Shown here in pieces: positions 43,226-51,099 of a stretch of 61,243 nucleotides of DNA (its first letter is position 1; each line of letters starts with the position of its first letter). This DNA is from Actinomycetota bacterium (GTDB taxonomy: Bacteria; Actinomycetota; Thermoleophilia; RBG-16-64-13). The stretch is from contig JAHJSA010000032.1 in assembly GCA_018830645.1 (NCBI GenBank), forward strand, positions 1-61,243. Direction: 5' to 3'. The translations under genes and the position numbers were made by a program. The notes under the pieces were generated by a model. That model saw only the letters and a program-made list of their open reading frames with translations, did not search any database and was not told the DNA's origin.

Positions 43226-45175
43226 ATGGACTCGCCCGTCCGTCGCACTACGTGTTCGCTCGACTGCCCGGACCGCTGTTCGGTGCTCGTCTGCTCCACC
43301 TCCGGTTTCGACGACCCCGGCGCCCTCAAGCTGAGCGGCGATCCGGACCATCCGTTCACGCGTGGGCTCCTCTGCCGCAAGATCCACCGGCACCCCGCCC
43401 GGCTTGCCTCGCACGAACGCATTCGCAGCCCCATGCTGCGCGAAGGAGGCCGGGGCGGCCGGTTCCGGCCCGCGACGTGGGACGAGGCGATGGACGTGGC
43501 GACCGCGGCTCTGGCCGAAGCCCGCTCCTGGGACCCCGCCTCGATCCTGATGATCAGGAGCGCTGGATCGATGGGCGCCGGCAAAGAGTTCGCCGAGTAC
43601 GTCTTCGGACTGCTCGGCGCCCGCGGAGTCTCCGGCAGTCTGTGCGACGCGGCGGGAACGGCTGCCATACGACTGGACGCCGGCAGTCTCGACATGAACG
43701 ATCCGGGCCAGATAGACGAGTCGGACGCCGTGGTCCTCTGGGGCAAGAACCCGCGCGCCTCCTCGGTACACACCGCCGCTCAGGTGATCGAAGCGCGACG
43801 TCGCGGAGGAATAGTGATAGCCGTGACCCCCGATGCCCTCGGCATGACCGGTCTGGCCGACCACGTCGTGCGGGTGCGTCCAGGGGGTGATCGATTCCTG
43901 GCTCTCGCGGTGGCACGCATGCTCGTGGAGTACGGGCCCGGAGGCCTGGCGAGATCGTCCAACGAAGAGGCGTTCCGGGCGCTGCTCGTGTCCTACGATA
44001 CCGACGAACTCCTGGCGATCTGCGATGTATCCGAAGCCGACGCCCGCCGTTTGGCCGAGGTCTACGTATCTTCGCCCCGAGTGGCCACCATCGTGGGGTG
44101 GGGCACGCAGAGGTATCTCCATGGCGGCGAGACGGTGCGCGCCCTTCACGCTCTGGCGCTGCTCGCGGGAACGCTGGGTGTCGAGGGCGGGGGATTCTTC
44201 TACAACCGCTCGTCGTCGGAACACTTCCGGCCCATCTCCGCCCTGTTGGCCGAGAGGGGTCTCGGGCGGGAACTCCTGCCACCTCCACTTGAGATCTCGG
44301 TCTTGGCGGATTCCATGCGGGCAGCCTCACCGCCCGTGCGAGTGGCCTGGCTGTTCGCTGCCAACCTGCTCAACCAGGGCCCGGACTCCACTGCGCTGCG
44401 CCGTGCCTTCGACGACGTGGAGACCGTGGTGGCGGTAGAAGCCTTCTGGACCGATACCGCCCGTGCCGCCACCATCGTCCTACCTCCCGCCCTTTGGCTG
44501 GAAGACGAAGACGTGATCGGCTCCTGCTGGCAAAACGAGGTGGCCGCCGTCCGCGCGATCGTCGACCCGCCCGCCGGCTGCCGCAGCGACTTCGACATCC
44601 TCCTCGACCTGGCCGTGCGCCTCCGGCTGCCCGTTCCGTACGGCGATCTCGACAAGTGGCTGCGCGCGCGGCTTCCCGCCGACGGGCCCACGCTCGAGAC
44701 CTTGCGCGAGCGCGGATACCAGGGCATCGACCGCCCGCCCGTGGCATGGCAAGACGGCTTCACTCACGGAGACGGCCGCTTCCGCCTCGTGGACGCGGTG
44801 ACCCCGCCCTCTCCGCCGGACGCGGACTACCCGTTCACCCTGCTCACCCAGATCCGCGGCGAGGCGATGCACTCACAGATGTCGGCCGCCGAGCAGACCG
44901 GGCCGCTGAAGGTGCGTATGCACCCGGACGCGTCCGCGGCGCTCGGCCTCGACGATGGGGTACGCGTCCGCGTCGTCAGCCGGGTGGGACACATCGAGGG
45001 CACCCTGTCTCTGGACTCTGGGCTCCACCCCGAAGCCGTCGCCTGCCCCCGCGGTGGGTGGATCGAGTTCGGCCTTGGCGTCAACCAGGCGACCGTAGCC
45101 CAAACGACCGACATGGGAGGCGGTACCGCCTTCTACTCGACCCGCGTCCGGGTGGAACGGGTGGAAGCGGCCTAG
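43226..45175 (+). CDS. Molybdopterin-dependent oxidoreductase, [4Fe-4S]-containing
   Basis: This 649-residue protein belongs to the DMSO reductase (MopB) superfamily. A [4Fe-4S] site is readable as CSLDCPDRC (Cys10, Cys14, Cys18) and Cys50 in GLLCRK. Molybdopterin-binding stretches include SAGSMGAGKEFAEYVFGL and VVLWGKNPRASS. The molybdenum ligand may be the Cys in GSLCDAAGTA. The C-terminal dinucleotide-binding barrel contains LTQIRGEAMHSQM. There is no Tat signal, so it is cytoplasmic. No partner Fe-S, flavin or membrane subunit is nearby, and no FdhD/Mo-cofactor gene is in the window. Substrate unknown. Confidence 0.9.
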   Translation: MDSPVRRTTCSLDCPDRCSVLVCSTSGFDDPGALKLSGDPDHPFTRGLLCRKIHRHPARLASHERIRSPMLREGGRGGRFRPATWDEAMDVATAALAEARSWDPASILMIRSAGSMGAGKEFAEYVFGLLGARGVSGSLCDAAGTAAIRLDAGSLDMNDPGQIDESDAVVLWGKNPRASSVHTAAQVIEARRRGGIVIAVTPDALGMTGLADHVVRVRPGGDRFLALAVARMLVEYGPGGLARSSNEEAFRALLVSYDTDELLAICDVSEADARRLAEVYVSSPRVATIVGWGTQRYLHGGETVRALHALALLAGTLGVEGGGFFYNRSSSEHFRPISALLAERGLGRELLPPPLEISVLADSMRAASPPVRVAWLFAANLLNQGPDSTALRRAFDDVETVVAVEAFWTDTARAATIVLPPALWLEDEDVIGSCWQNEVAAVRAIVDPPAGCRSDFDILLDLAVRLRLPVPYGDLDKWLRARLPADGPTLETLRERGYQGIDRPPVAWQDGFTHGDGRFRLVDAVTPPSPPDADYPFTLLTQIRGEAMHSQMSAAEQTGPLKVRMHPDASAALGLDDGVRVRVVSRVGHIEGTLSLDSGLHPEAVACPRGGWIEFGLGVNQATVAQTTDMGGGTAFYSTRVRVERVEAA

Positions 45176-45202
45176 GGCAGGGTCGGGCCGCGGGCCGGGT
45201 TT

Positions 45203-45218
45203 CGGATCCGCCGATCCG
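45203..45218. terminator. Hairpin between convergent genes
   Basis: CGGATC-CGCC-GATCCG lies between the ends of the molybdopterin oxidoreductase and otsB genes and could stop transcription from both sides. Confidence 0.4.
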
Positions 45219-45239
45219 CGCAGGAACCCCCCGGCGCGA

Positions 45240-46112
45240 TCACGGGGCCTCTGCGGACGACCGCTCCAGTGCCCTCAGAAGAGAGAGCACCTCACTCTGC
45301 GAGATGAGGAAGTCGGCCGCTTCGGCCAGCCCGCTCGGCATCTCGTCGGAGGCGACTCCAACCAAGAGTGACCTCAGCGGCGCGGTGCCTTCCTTCTCCA
45401 GGAGCCGCAGGGCCTGCATCGCGTCGATGTCGGTGCGGTCGTCTCCCACGTACAGGGCTGCGCGCACCCCGGTATCCAGCACGAGGCGCCGTACCGCCGA
45501 GCCCTTGTCGGCATCCGGCGAACGCAGATCCACCACCGCGCGCCCGCGGTGGTGGACGAGGTCGAAGGCGGCGGCGGCGGCCTCGGCCGCCGCCGCCGCA
45601 ACCTCCATGGCTTCCGCGAGATCCGCCGCACCCCGCGAGTGAAGGGCGATGCTCGCCGCCTTCACCTCCACCCTCACGCCCGCCTCCTGCAGCCGCCCGT
45701 CGAACGCGAGCCGACGGGCGGCAGCCTCAAGCCGACCGAGAAGCTCCGGGGGGACACTCGAGATCTCAACGCCGTCTTGCACGATCGTGGCACCATGGTC
45801 CCCGGCGATCGTCACCCCCGCCACAGCGAGCATCAGCGCCACATCGTGCGCGGATCGCCCGGACACCACGGCTACCAGCCTGAAAGAGCGGACGAGCCGT
45901 GAAAGGGCTTCCCGCACCGGCTCGGGCACGGCCGCGTCCCCCGGGAGCGGGCAGATAGGCGCCAAGACCCCGTCGACGTCGAAGAACAGCGCCGCGTTCT
46001 CACGCTCGGCGGCCAGTTCCCTGAGCCGCCGCGACAACGCGCCCGGCCCGTGCGGCACATCCCCGGCCCGGTGTACCGACTCCCCGACCCCCTGCTCGAA
46101 CTCGCCGACCAC
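45240..46112 (-). CDS. otsB: Trehalose-6-phosphate phosphatase
   Basis: OtsB (290 residues) is a HAD-superfamily phosphatase that completes the OtsA-OtsB trehalose route. Motif I is ALFFDVDGVLAPI (Asp45, Asp47), motif II VVSGRSAHDV, and motif IV YVGDDRTDIDAMQAL. The cap domain contains an alanine run. GTG at 46112 is preceded by GGAGG at 9 nt and lies 3 nt after the upstream stop, so it is co-translated with the HIT/GalT-like gene. The otsA gene lies on the opposite strand 3.4 kb away. Confidence 0.93.
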   Translation of the reverse strand: MVGEFEQGVGESVHRAGDVPHGPGALSRRLRELAAERENAALFFDVDGVLAPICPLPGDAAVPEPVREALSRLVRSFRLVAVVSGRSAHDVALMLAVAGVTIAGDHGATIVQDGVEISSVPPELLGRLEAAARRLAFDGRLQEAGVRVEVKAASIALHSRGAADLAEAMEVAAAAAEAAAAAFDLVHHRGRAVVDLRSPDADKGSAVRRLVLDTGVRAALYVGDDRTDIDAMQALRLLEKEGTAPLRSLLVGVASDEMPSGLAEAADFLISQSEVLSLLRALERSSAEAP

Positions 46113-46115
46113 GCC

Positions 46116-47438
46116 TCAATCCTCCGGGTCGGGCGGACGGAGCGCCGCATCCGTCGCCGAGGGAACCCACAAGCGAAGGGCGGCGGCTACGTGGAGAGGG
46201 TCCCGGGTCGTCACATACAGGCCGGTAGACTTCTCGAAGCCAGCGGCCACAGGCACCCCAGAGCGAGGGATGACCTCCGCGTGTAGGTGTCCGGCGCTCG
46301 TCCCGCAACGCACGGCGATGTTGTAAGGCGGCACGGCGCCCAACGATGCCTCGAACGAGCGCACCGCAACCGTGAGCGCCCGGGCGAAGTCACGCGCGGG
46401 CACCGCGGAGATCGACGAAACATGATCCGTCGCGGCCACCACCACCGTGAGCTCCTTCTCCGGTGCCGGATGCGCGTACACGCCCACCGTCCCCACCTTG
46501 GCGATCTCGAGCGCCGCCTCGGCGATCACGTCGCAGACCGGGCATCGCGTCGAACCGGAAGTCGTGCCGGAGTACGCGTACCCCGGAAGCCCGAGATCGG
46601 CCCCCAAGGCGTAGAACTGGGCGTGAAACGCCTGGAGGCTCTGCCCCGACGCGGGACCCTTTCCTCCGTTCACGAACGGCACCGACACCAGCCCCCGGCT
46701 CTCCGCCCACCGGTCGAGGAGGGCCCACGACAGCACCACGGCCTCAACGACATCCGGTGGCAGAAGCCGGCCGCGTCCTCTACCTCCGACAGGCCCAGTC
46801 CCGGCGCCTCGGGAACCTCCGCCCGCGCCGGTGATCGCGCCGGTTGCGCCGCTCCGCCCGGAACCGCCCACCATGTCGAGGCCCGTAAGCAGGACACCCA
46901 TGTCGGCGTCTTCGTGTTCCGGCGCGACGGCCACGACGAAGCCGTTGGCGCCCACCCCGGAGTCGGCCACGATGGGTGCCAGATTGAGGAACGTCCGAGC
47001 CAGCCACGGTTCGGAGGGGAATACCGCAGGCACGGCGGCGGCGGGCACGGGGGCGGGCGAACCGGCACCCGAACTCGTGGACCGGGTCATGCCGCCGAGC
47101 GCATCGATCACCTCCCAGGGGGTCGCGCCACGCTCGCCCGCCTCCCGAGCGAACTCCAACGACTGAGACTCGGTCTCCACGAGCACGTCGAGAGTGCCGG
47201 CCCTCACGTACGAGAGCGTGGGAGGCGTGCGACCCGAGCGGTACGGGTGGGCCCCCGACCCGGGCGCCGGGCGGCGGGCGCGCTCAGCATTCAGGAGCAC
47301 ACTGCGCCCCGAGAACGGATCGAGCAGCCGCCGCGACGCCGTCGGCAGGATCTGGAACTGTGCCGCGAGGCAGGCGGCGATCCGCCTGTCGAACGCGTCA
47401 ACAAGGGCCGACTCTGCGGGTTCGATCGGTTCATCCAT
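46116..47438 (-). CDS. GalT-like HIT-superfamily nucleotidyltransferase (DUF4921-like)
   Basis: This 440-residue protein resembles galactose-1-phosphate uridylyltransferases. CPVCDV can bind zinc. The C-terminal HIT motif is AGHLHAEVIPRSGVP, with HxH in the nucleotidyl-accepting position. The N-terminal lobe opens FDRRIAACLAAQFQILPTASRR and includes DPFSGRSVLLNAERARRP. A Gly/Ser/Thr-rich insertion (SGRSGATGAITGAGGGSRGA) interrupts the middle. It precedes otsB in a two-gene operon divergent from treT-otsA. This suggests it makes or recycles NDP-glucose for trehalose synthesis; that is inference. ATG at 47438 has no strong ribosome binding site. Confidence 0.78.
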   Translation of the reverse strand: MDEPIEPAESALVDAFDRRIAACLAAQFQILPTASRRLLDPFSGRSVLLNAERARRPAPGSGAHPYRSGRTPPTLSYVRAGTLDVLVETESQSLEFAREAGERGATPWEVIDALGGMTRSTSSGAGSPAPVPAAAVPAVFPSEPWLARTFLNLAPIVADSGVGANGFVVAVAPEHEDADMGVLLTGLDMVGGSGRSGATGAITGAGGGSRGAGTGPVGGRGRGRLLPPDVVEAVVLSWALLDRWAESRGLVSVPFVNGGKGPASGQSLQAFHAQFYALGADLGLPGYAYSGTTSGSTRCPVCDVIAEAALEIAKVGTVGVYAHPAPEKELTVVVAATDHVSSISAVPARDFARALTVAVRSFEASLGAVPPYNIAVRCGTSAGHLHAEVIPRSGVPVAAGFEKSTGLYVTTRDPLHVAAALRLWVPSATDAALRPPDPED

Positions 47439-47462
47439 CCGTGCTCGACCTGTCCTTCCGTT

Positions 47463-47489
47463 GATGCATCCATTATAGTGAATGGCATC
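47463..47489. promoter_or_regulatory. Back-to-back -10 boxes with overlapping operator in the trehalose locus
   Basis: TATAGT on the plus strand (47474-47479) and TATAAT on the minus strand (47472-47477) overlap. Both lie inside the inverted repeat CCATT-ATAGTG-AATGG (47470-47485), flanked by GATG and CATC. One regulator binding here could control both divergent operons. -35 matches are weak on both sides. A further hairpin GGTCGG-CACC-CCGACC (47490-47505) follows. Confidence 0.5.
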
Positions 47490-47534
47490 GGTCGGCACCC
47501 CGACCGGGCTCACGACGCCGATCGGACTCCCATC

Positions 47535-48272
47535 ATGAAACCGCACCTTCCACCCGCCCAGTCGTCCCAGGCTCCCTTTGTCGTGGGTGATTGCGCCCTC
47601 ATGACCATCGCCACCGGGACCAAGGCTCAGAACCTCCGGGAGTTCCGCGAAGGACTGCTGAAGGTGCCGTCGAGCAGCATCTATCACCACTTCTGGGGCA
47701 GGCTGCTCACTCCCCGCTTCGACGAACCCGAATACAGCAACGACTTCGCGGCATGGGCCTACTGGGCGCTGCACGAGAAGGCGCTCGCCGAGCGTCTGTC
47801 CGCCGTGGATCCCTCAGACTACGACGACCTCGAGGAGCTGCGACTCGCCCTCGTCGACATCGTCGAGATCACGCTCGACGTGCGCGAAAGCGTCCCTTCA
47901 GCGCGCTCCGATCAGATGTTCCACTTCCTGCGAGGGAAGCTGGTGGTGATGGACTCCGAGGTCACAATCGAGCACCCGGACCAACTGCCGATGGTGCTGC
48001 CTGGGCTTTCCACGGGAAGCGTCTACTACCACTTCATCGACGCCCGACGCCGCACGCCCGACAAATGCGACGACTTCTGCACGTGGCTGCGCGGCTGGGA
48101 GCCCGACTACGACCGTGTCATCACACGCCTTCGCGACCTCGATCCCTTCTTCTCCTCGCTCAAGGAGATGCGCCGCCTGCTCACCGCCATCTTCGCCGAA
48201 CTCCCGGGTGACCGGGGCGCCTCTGGCGCGGACACGCTCCCCCCTACGCGAGTCGCCATGGAGAACTCATGA
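47535..48272 (+). CDS. DUF5752-family protein
   Basis: This 245-residue soluble protein appears to contain two similar halves. The first is FVVGDCALMTIATGTKAQNL, then VPSSSIYHHFWGRLL and EYSNDFAAWAYWAL. The second is MFHFLRGKLVVMDS, then STGSVYYHFIDARRR and DKCDDFCTWLRGW. The paired SxxxxHF and DFxxW motifs match DUF5752, a family I know mainly from next to TreT-type glycosyltransferases. Function unknown. It overlaps treT by 4 nt (ATGA), so it is co-translated and may assist or regulate TreT. Confidence 0.85.
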   Translation: MKPHLPPAQSSQAPFVVGDCALMTIATGTKAQNLREFREGLLKVPSSSIYHHFWGRLLTPRFDEPEYSNDFAAWAYWALHEKALAERLSAVDPSDYDDLEELRLALVDIVEITLDVRESVPSARSDQMFHFLRGKLVVMDSEVTIEHPDQLPMVLPGLSTGSVYYHFIDARRRTPDKCDDFCTWLRGWEPDYDRVITRLRDLDPFFSSLKEMRRLLTAIFAELPGDRGASGADTLPPTRVAMENS

Positions 48273-49510
48273 ACGACGTCCTTTCGACATACGAGCCCGC
48301 GGTGGGCGCGCAGATGGTCGCCCAACTCCGACAGTTGGGCAAGGTGCTGCAAGGCGCGCGGGTGGTGCACGTGAACTCCACACGGTATGGGGGCGGGGTA
48401 GCCGAGATACTCCACAAGCTCATCCCCATCAAGCAGGCTCTGGGGCTGGACACCTCGTGGGAAGTGATCAACGGTGACGCCGCCTTCTACGAGTGCACGA
48501 AGTCCTTCCACAACGCCCTGCAGGGAGACCGGATCGACATCCCTCCGACCCTGCTCGAGCATTTCGAAGCTACGAACCGGCGCAACGCCGACGAGCTCCG
48601 CGCGACTCTCGAAGACGCCGACTTCGTGTTCATCCACGACCCTCAGCCCGCACCACTCCTCGCCCTCTGCCCCGATCGCCGCGGCAAGTGGATCTGGCGC
48701 TGTCACATCGATCTGAGTCACCCATACCGCCGTGTCTGGCGCTACGTACGTCGCTGGGTACGGGACTACGACGCAAGCGTGTTCTCTCTGCCCGAGTTCT
48801 CCCAGGAGCTGCCGCATCCGCAGTATCTGATCCCCCCGAGCATCGACCCACTCAGCGACAAGAACATGGACCTCACAGCTCGGGAGGTCACCGAGACCCG
48901 GGAGCGGTTCGGCCTCGACCCCGAGATCCCGTTGCTCGTGCAGGTGTCCCGTTTCGACAGGTTCAAGGACCCCCTTGGGGTGATCGCCGCGCACAAGCTC
49001 ATCGACAAGGTGGCACCGACGCAGCTGGTGCTCGCGGGCGGCGAAGCAACGGACGACCCGGAAGGCGCCTTGGTCCTCGAAGAAGTGATGGAAGCGGCCG
49101 CCGGGAACGACCGGGTGCACGTGCTCATGCTCCCGCCGGACGCCCACCGCACGATCAACGCTCTGCAGCGCGCCGCCGACATCGTCATCCAGAAATCAAT
49201 AAAGGAGGGCTTCGGGCTGACGGTGGCCGAAGCCATGTGGAAGGGCAAGCCCGTCATCGGGGGAGACACGGGAGGCATCAGACTCCAGGTGGTCGACCAC
49301 TACACCGGCTTCCTCGTGAACACGCCGGAGGGTGCCGCGCTGCGGGCCCGGTACCTCCTTCACCGCCGCGACCTCCTGCACGAGATGGGCGAACGGGCGC
49401 GCCGGCACATCTGGGAGAACTTCCTCATCACCCGCCACGTCCGTGACTACTTGAGCCTCATGATCGGGCTTCGCATGAACAACCAGGAGCGCATCGAGGT
49501 ACGCACGTGA
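48269..49510 (+). CDS. treT: Trehalose synthase, glycosyltransferase family 4 (TreT-like)
   Basis: TreT (413 residues) transfers glucose from an NDP-glucose onto glucose to give trehalose directly. The N-terminal Rossmann domain has VVHVNSTRYGGGVAEILHKL; the C-terminal one has LLVQVSRFDRFKDPLGVI and the GT4 retaining signature KSIKEGFGLTVAEAMWKGKP. These segments match archaeal and bacterial TreT closely. It sits between DUF5752 and otsA with 4-nt overlaps on both sides. The coexistence of TreT and OtsAB in one locus gives two routes to trehalose. Confidence 0.9.
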   Translation: MNDVLSTYEPAVGAQMVAQLRQLGKVLQGARVVHVNSTRYGGGVAEILHKLIPIKQALGLDTSWEVINGDAAFYECTKSFHNALQGDRIDIPPTLLEHFEATNRRNADELRATLEDADFVFIHDPQPAPLLALCPDRRGKWIWRCHIDLSHPYRRVWRYVRRWVRDYDASVFSLPEFSQELPHPQYLIPPSIDPLSDKNMDLTAREVTETRERFGLDPEIPLLVQVSRFDRFKDPLGVIAAHKLIDKVAPTQLVLAGGEATDDPEGALVLEEVMEAAAGNDRVHVLMLPPDAHRTINALQRAADIVIQKSIKEGFGLTVAEAMWKGKPVIGGDTGGIRLQVVDHYTGFLVNTPEGAALRARYLLHRRDLLHEMGERARRHIWENFLITRHVRDYLSLMIGLRMNNQERIEVRT

Positions 49511-50991
49511 GTAATCCACGCTTCGTCGCGGTCTCCAACCGACTCCCCGTGAAATTGACGCGGGCGCCAGACGGCGCATTGATCAGCGAACCCGGGGCCG
49601 GGGGCCTCGTGTCGGCGTTGGCCCCGGTCCTTCGGAACAGGGGAGGTCTGTGGGTAGGGTGGCCCGGCCTAGAGCGCGACGACGAACTGGACTGCACTCT
49701 CGCTGAGGCGGGGCGCAAGGCAGGCTACATCCTCAAGCCCGTCGACTTGGAGCCAGGCGACGCCGACCTCTTCTACAACGGCTTCTCCAACCAGGTGATC
49801 TGGCCGCTATTCCACGACCTGTCGTCTCTATGTCGGTTTTCGCCCGTAGTCTGGGAGGCCTACCGTCGAGCGAACCGCAGCTTCGCCGAAGTGGTCGCCG
49901 GCTGCTGCTCTGGAGTCGACTTCATCTGGGTGCACGACTACCACCTCATGGGAGTCGCCGAGGAGCTCCGCCGCCTTGGTGTCACCACCCCCGTGGGGTT
50001 CTTCCTGCACATCCCCTTCCCACCGCTCGATATGTTCCTCCGCCTCCCCTGGCGGGCCCAGGTGCTCCGCTCGCTCCTCGCGTACGACCTCGTGGGTTTC
50101 CAGACCCTGCGCGACCGCCGCAACTTCCTGTACTGCCTCAAACGACTCATGCCCGACGTGAAGACGCGCGGTGCGGGCTCGGTGCTCAACGTGTCCCACG
50201 AGGGCGGCGAGGTGCGAATCGGCAGTTTCCCCATCGGCATCGACCACAAGGCCATCGACGCGCGGGCTAGGAAGCCCGATATCAAGGAGGGAGCCGAGCG
50301 CCTGCGCGAGAGTCTTGGAGCGCGGTTGATGATCCTCGGAGTCGATCGGCTCGATTACACGAAGGGTATCCCCGAGAAGCTCGAGGCATACCGACGGGCG
50401 CTCGAGAAGTACCCCGAGCTCCGAGAGGAGACCGTGCTCGTGCAGATAGCGGTGCCGAGCCGCCAAGAGGCACAGGGGTATCGCGAACTCGCGACCCAGA
50501 TCGAGCAGCTCGTGTGTGAGATCAACGAGCAGTTCGCCCGCCCCGGGTGGGAGCCGATCCGGTACATCGCACGCAACCACGATCTCGTGGAGCTACTACA
50601 GCATTACCGGGCGGCCGACATGGCGTTGGTGACCCCGATCAAGGACGGCATGAACCTCGTGGCCAAGGAGTACTGCGCCGCGCAGGTAGACGAGCACGGT
50701 GTGCTCATACTCAGCGAGTTCGCGGGAGCGTCTTCGCAGATGCACCGCTGGGCCCTCACGGTGAACCCGCACGACCAGGATGGGATCGCAGACGCCATCC
50801 ACAACGCGATCACCATGACCGCGGGAGATCGACGCAACCGGATGCGCCATCTGCGCACGGGCGTGCGGACGTACGACATCTACCACTGGGTAGACGGGTT
50901 CCTCAGGGCGGCCACGCAGAAGACACTCACCGACTATCCCGCATGGGAAGACTACGTGCCCGCGATCGAATGCGAGCCGACTCTCGGCTGA
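49507..50991 (+). CDS. otsA: Alpha,alpha-trehalose-phosphate synthase (GT20)
   Basis: OtsA (494 residues) makes trehalose-6-phosphate from NDP-glucose and glucose-6-phosphate. Landmarks are VAVSNRLPV at the start, GGLVSAL, LFYNGFSNQVIWPLFH, VWVHDYHL-type FIWVHDYHLMGVAEEL, GFFLHIPFPP, VDRLDYTKGIPEKL and TPIKDGMNLVAKEYCAAQ. GTG overlaps the treT stop (GTGA). It is full-length and lacks a fused OtsB domain; the phosphatase is encoded separately on the opposite strand. Confidence 0.95.
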   Translation: MSNPRFVAVSNRLPVKLTRAPDGALISEPGAGGLVSALAPVLRNRGGLWVGWPGLERDDELDCTLAEAGRKAGYILKPVDLEPGDADLFYNGFSNQVIWPLFHDLSSLCRFSPVVWEAYRRANRSFAEVVAGCCSGVDFIWVHDYHLMGVAEELRRLGVTTPVGFFLHIPFPPLDMFLRLPWRAQVLRSLLAYDLVGFQTLRDRRNFLYCLKRLMPDVKTRGAGSVLNVSHEGGEVRIGSFPIGIDHKAIDARARKPDIKEGAERLRESLGARLMILGVDRLDYTKGIPEKLEAYRRALEKYPELREETVLVQIAVPSRQEAQGYRELATQIEQLVCEINEQFARPGWEPIRYIARNHDLVELLQHYRAADMALVTPIKDGMNLVAKEYCAAQVDEHGVLILSEFAGASSQMHRWALTVNPHDQDGIADAIHNAITMTAGDRRNRMRHLRTGVRTYDIYHWVDGFLRAATQKTLTDYPAWEDYVPAIECEPTLG

Positions 50992-51002
50992 CCCCATTCG
51001 CT

Positions 51003-51020
51003 GCGCTCGACGCCGAGCGC
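51003..51020. terminator. Hairpin between convergent otsA and yhaN
   Basis: GCGCTC-GACGCC-GAGCGC follows the otsA stop by 11 nt. A second small hairpin (AGGCC-ACTGA-GGCC) lies near 51078. Confidence 0.35.
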
Positions 51021-51099
51021 AGGTAGCGGCGCCCGTACGCGACGCCGGAACACGCATGGCGGCGGGCGCCACGCGGTCAGGCCACTGAGGCCGGCCCGC

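Noticed and set aside
43226-45175. Assignment as formate dehydrogenase or nitrate reductase
   Set aside because: Length and the lack of partner subunits and of a Sec/Cys formate dehydrogenase signature do not support a specific substrate.
46287-47534. Very long open frame on the plus strand antisense to the GalT-like gene, continuous with DUF5752
   Set aside because: The upstream part is a GC-rich shadow of the minus-strand gene with His/Arg/Gly-rich composition and no family character. The DUF5752 product begins at the ATG at 47535.
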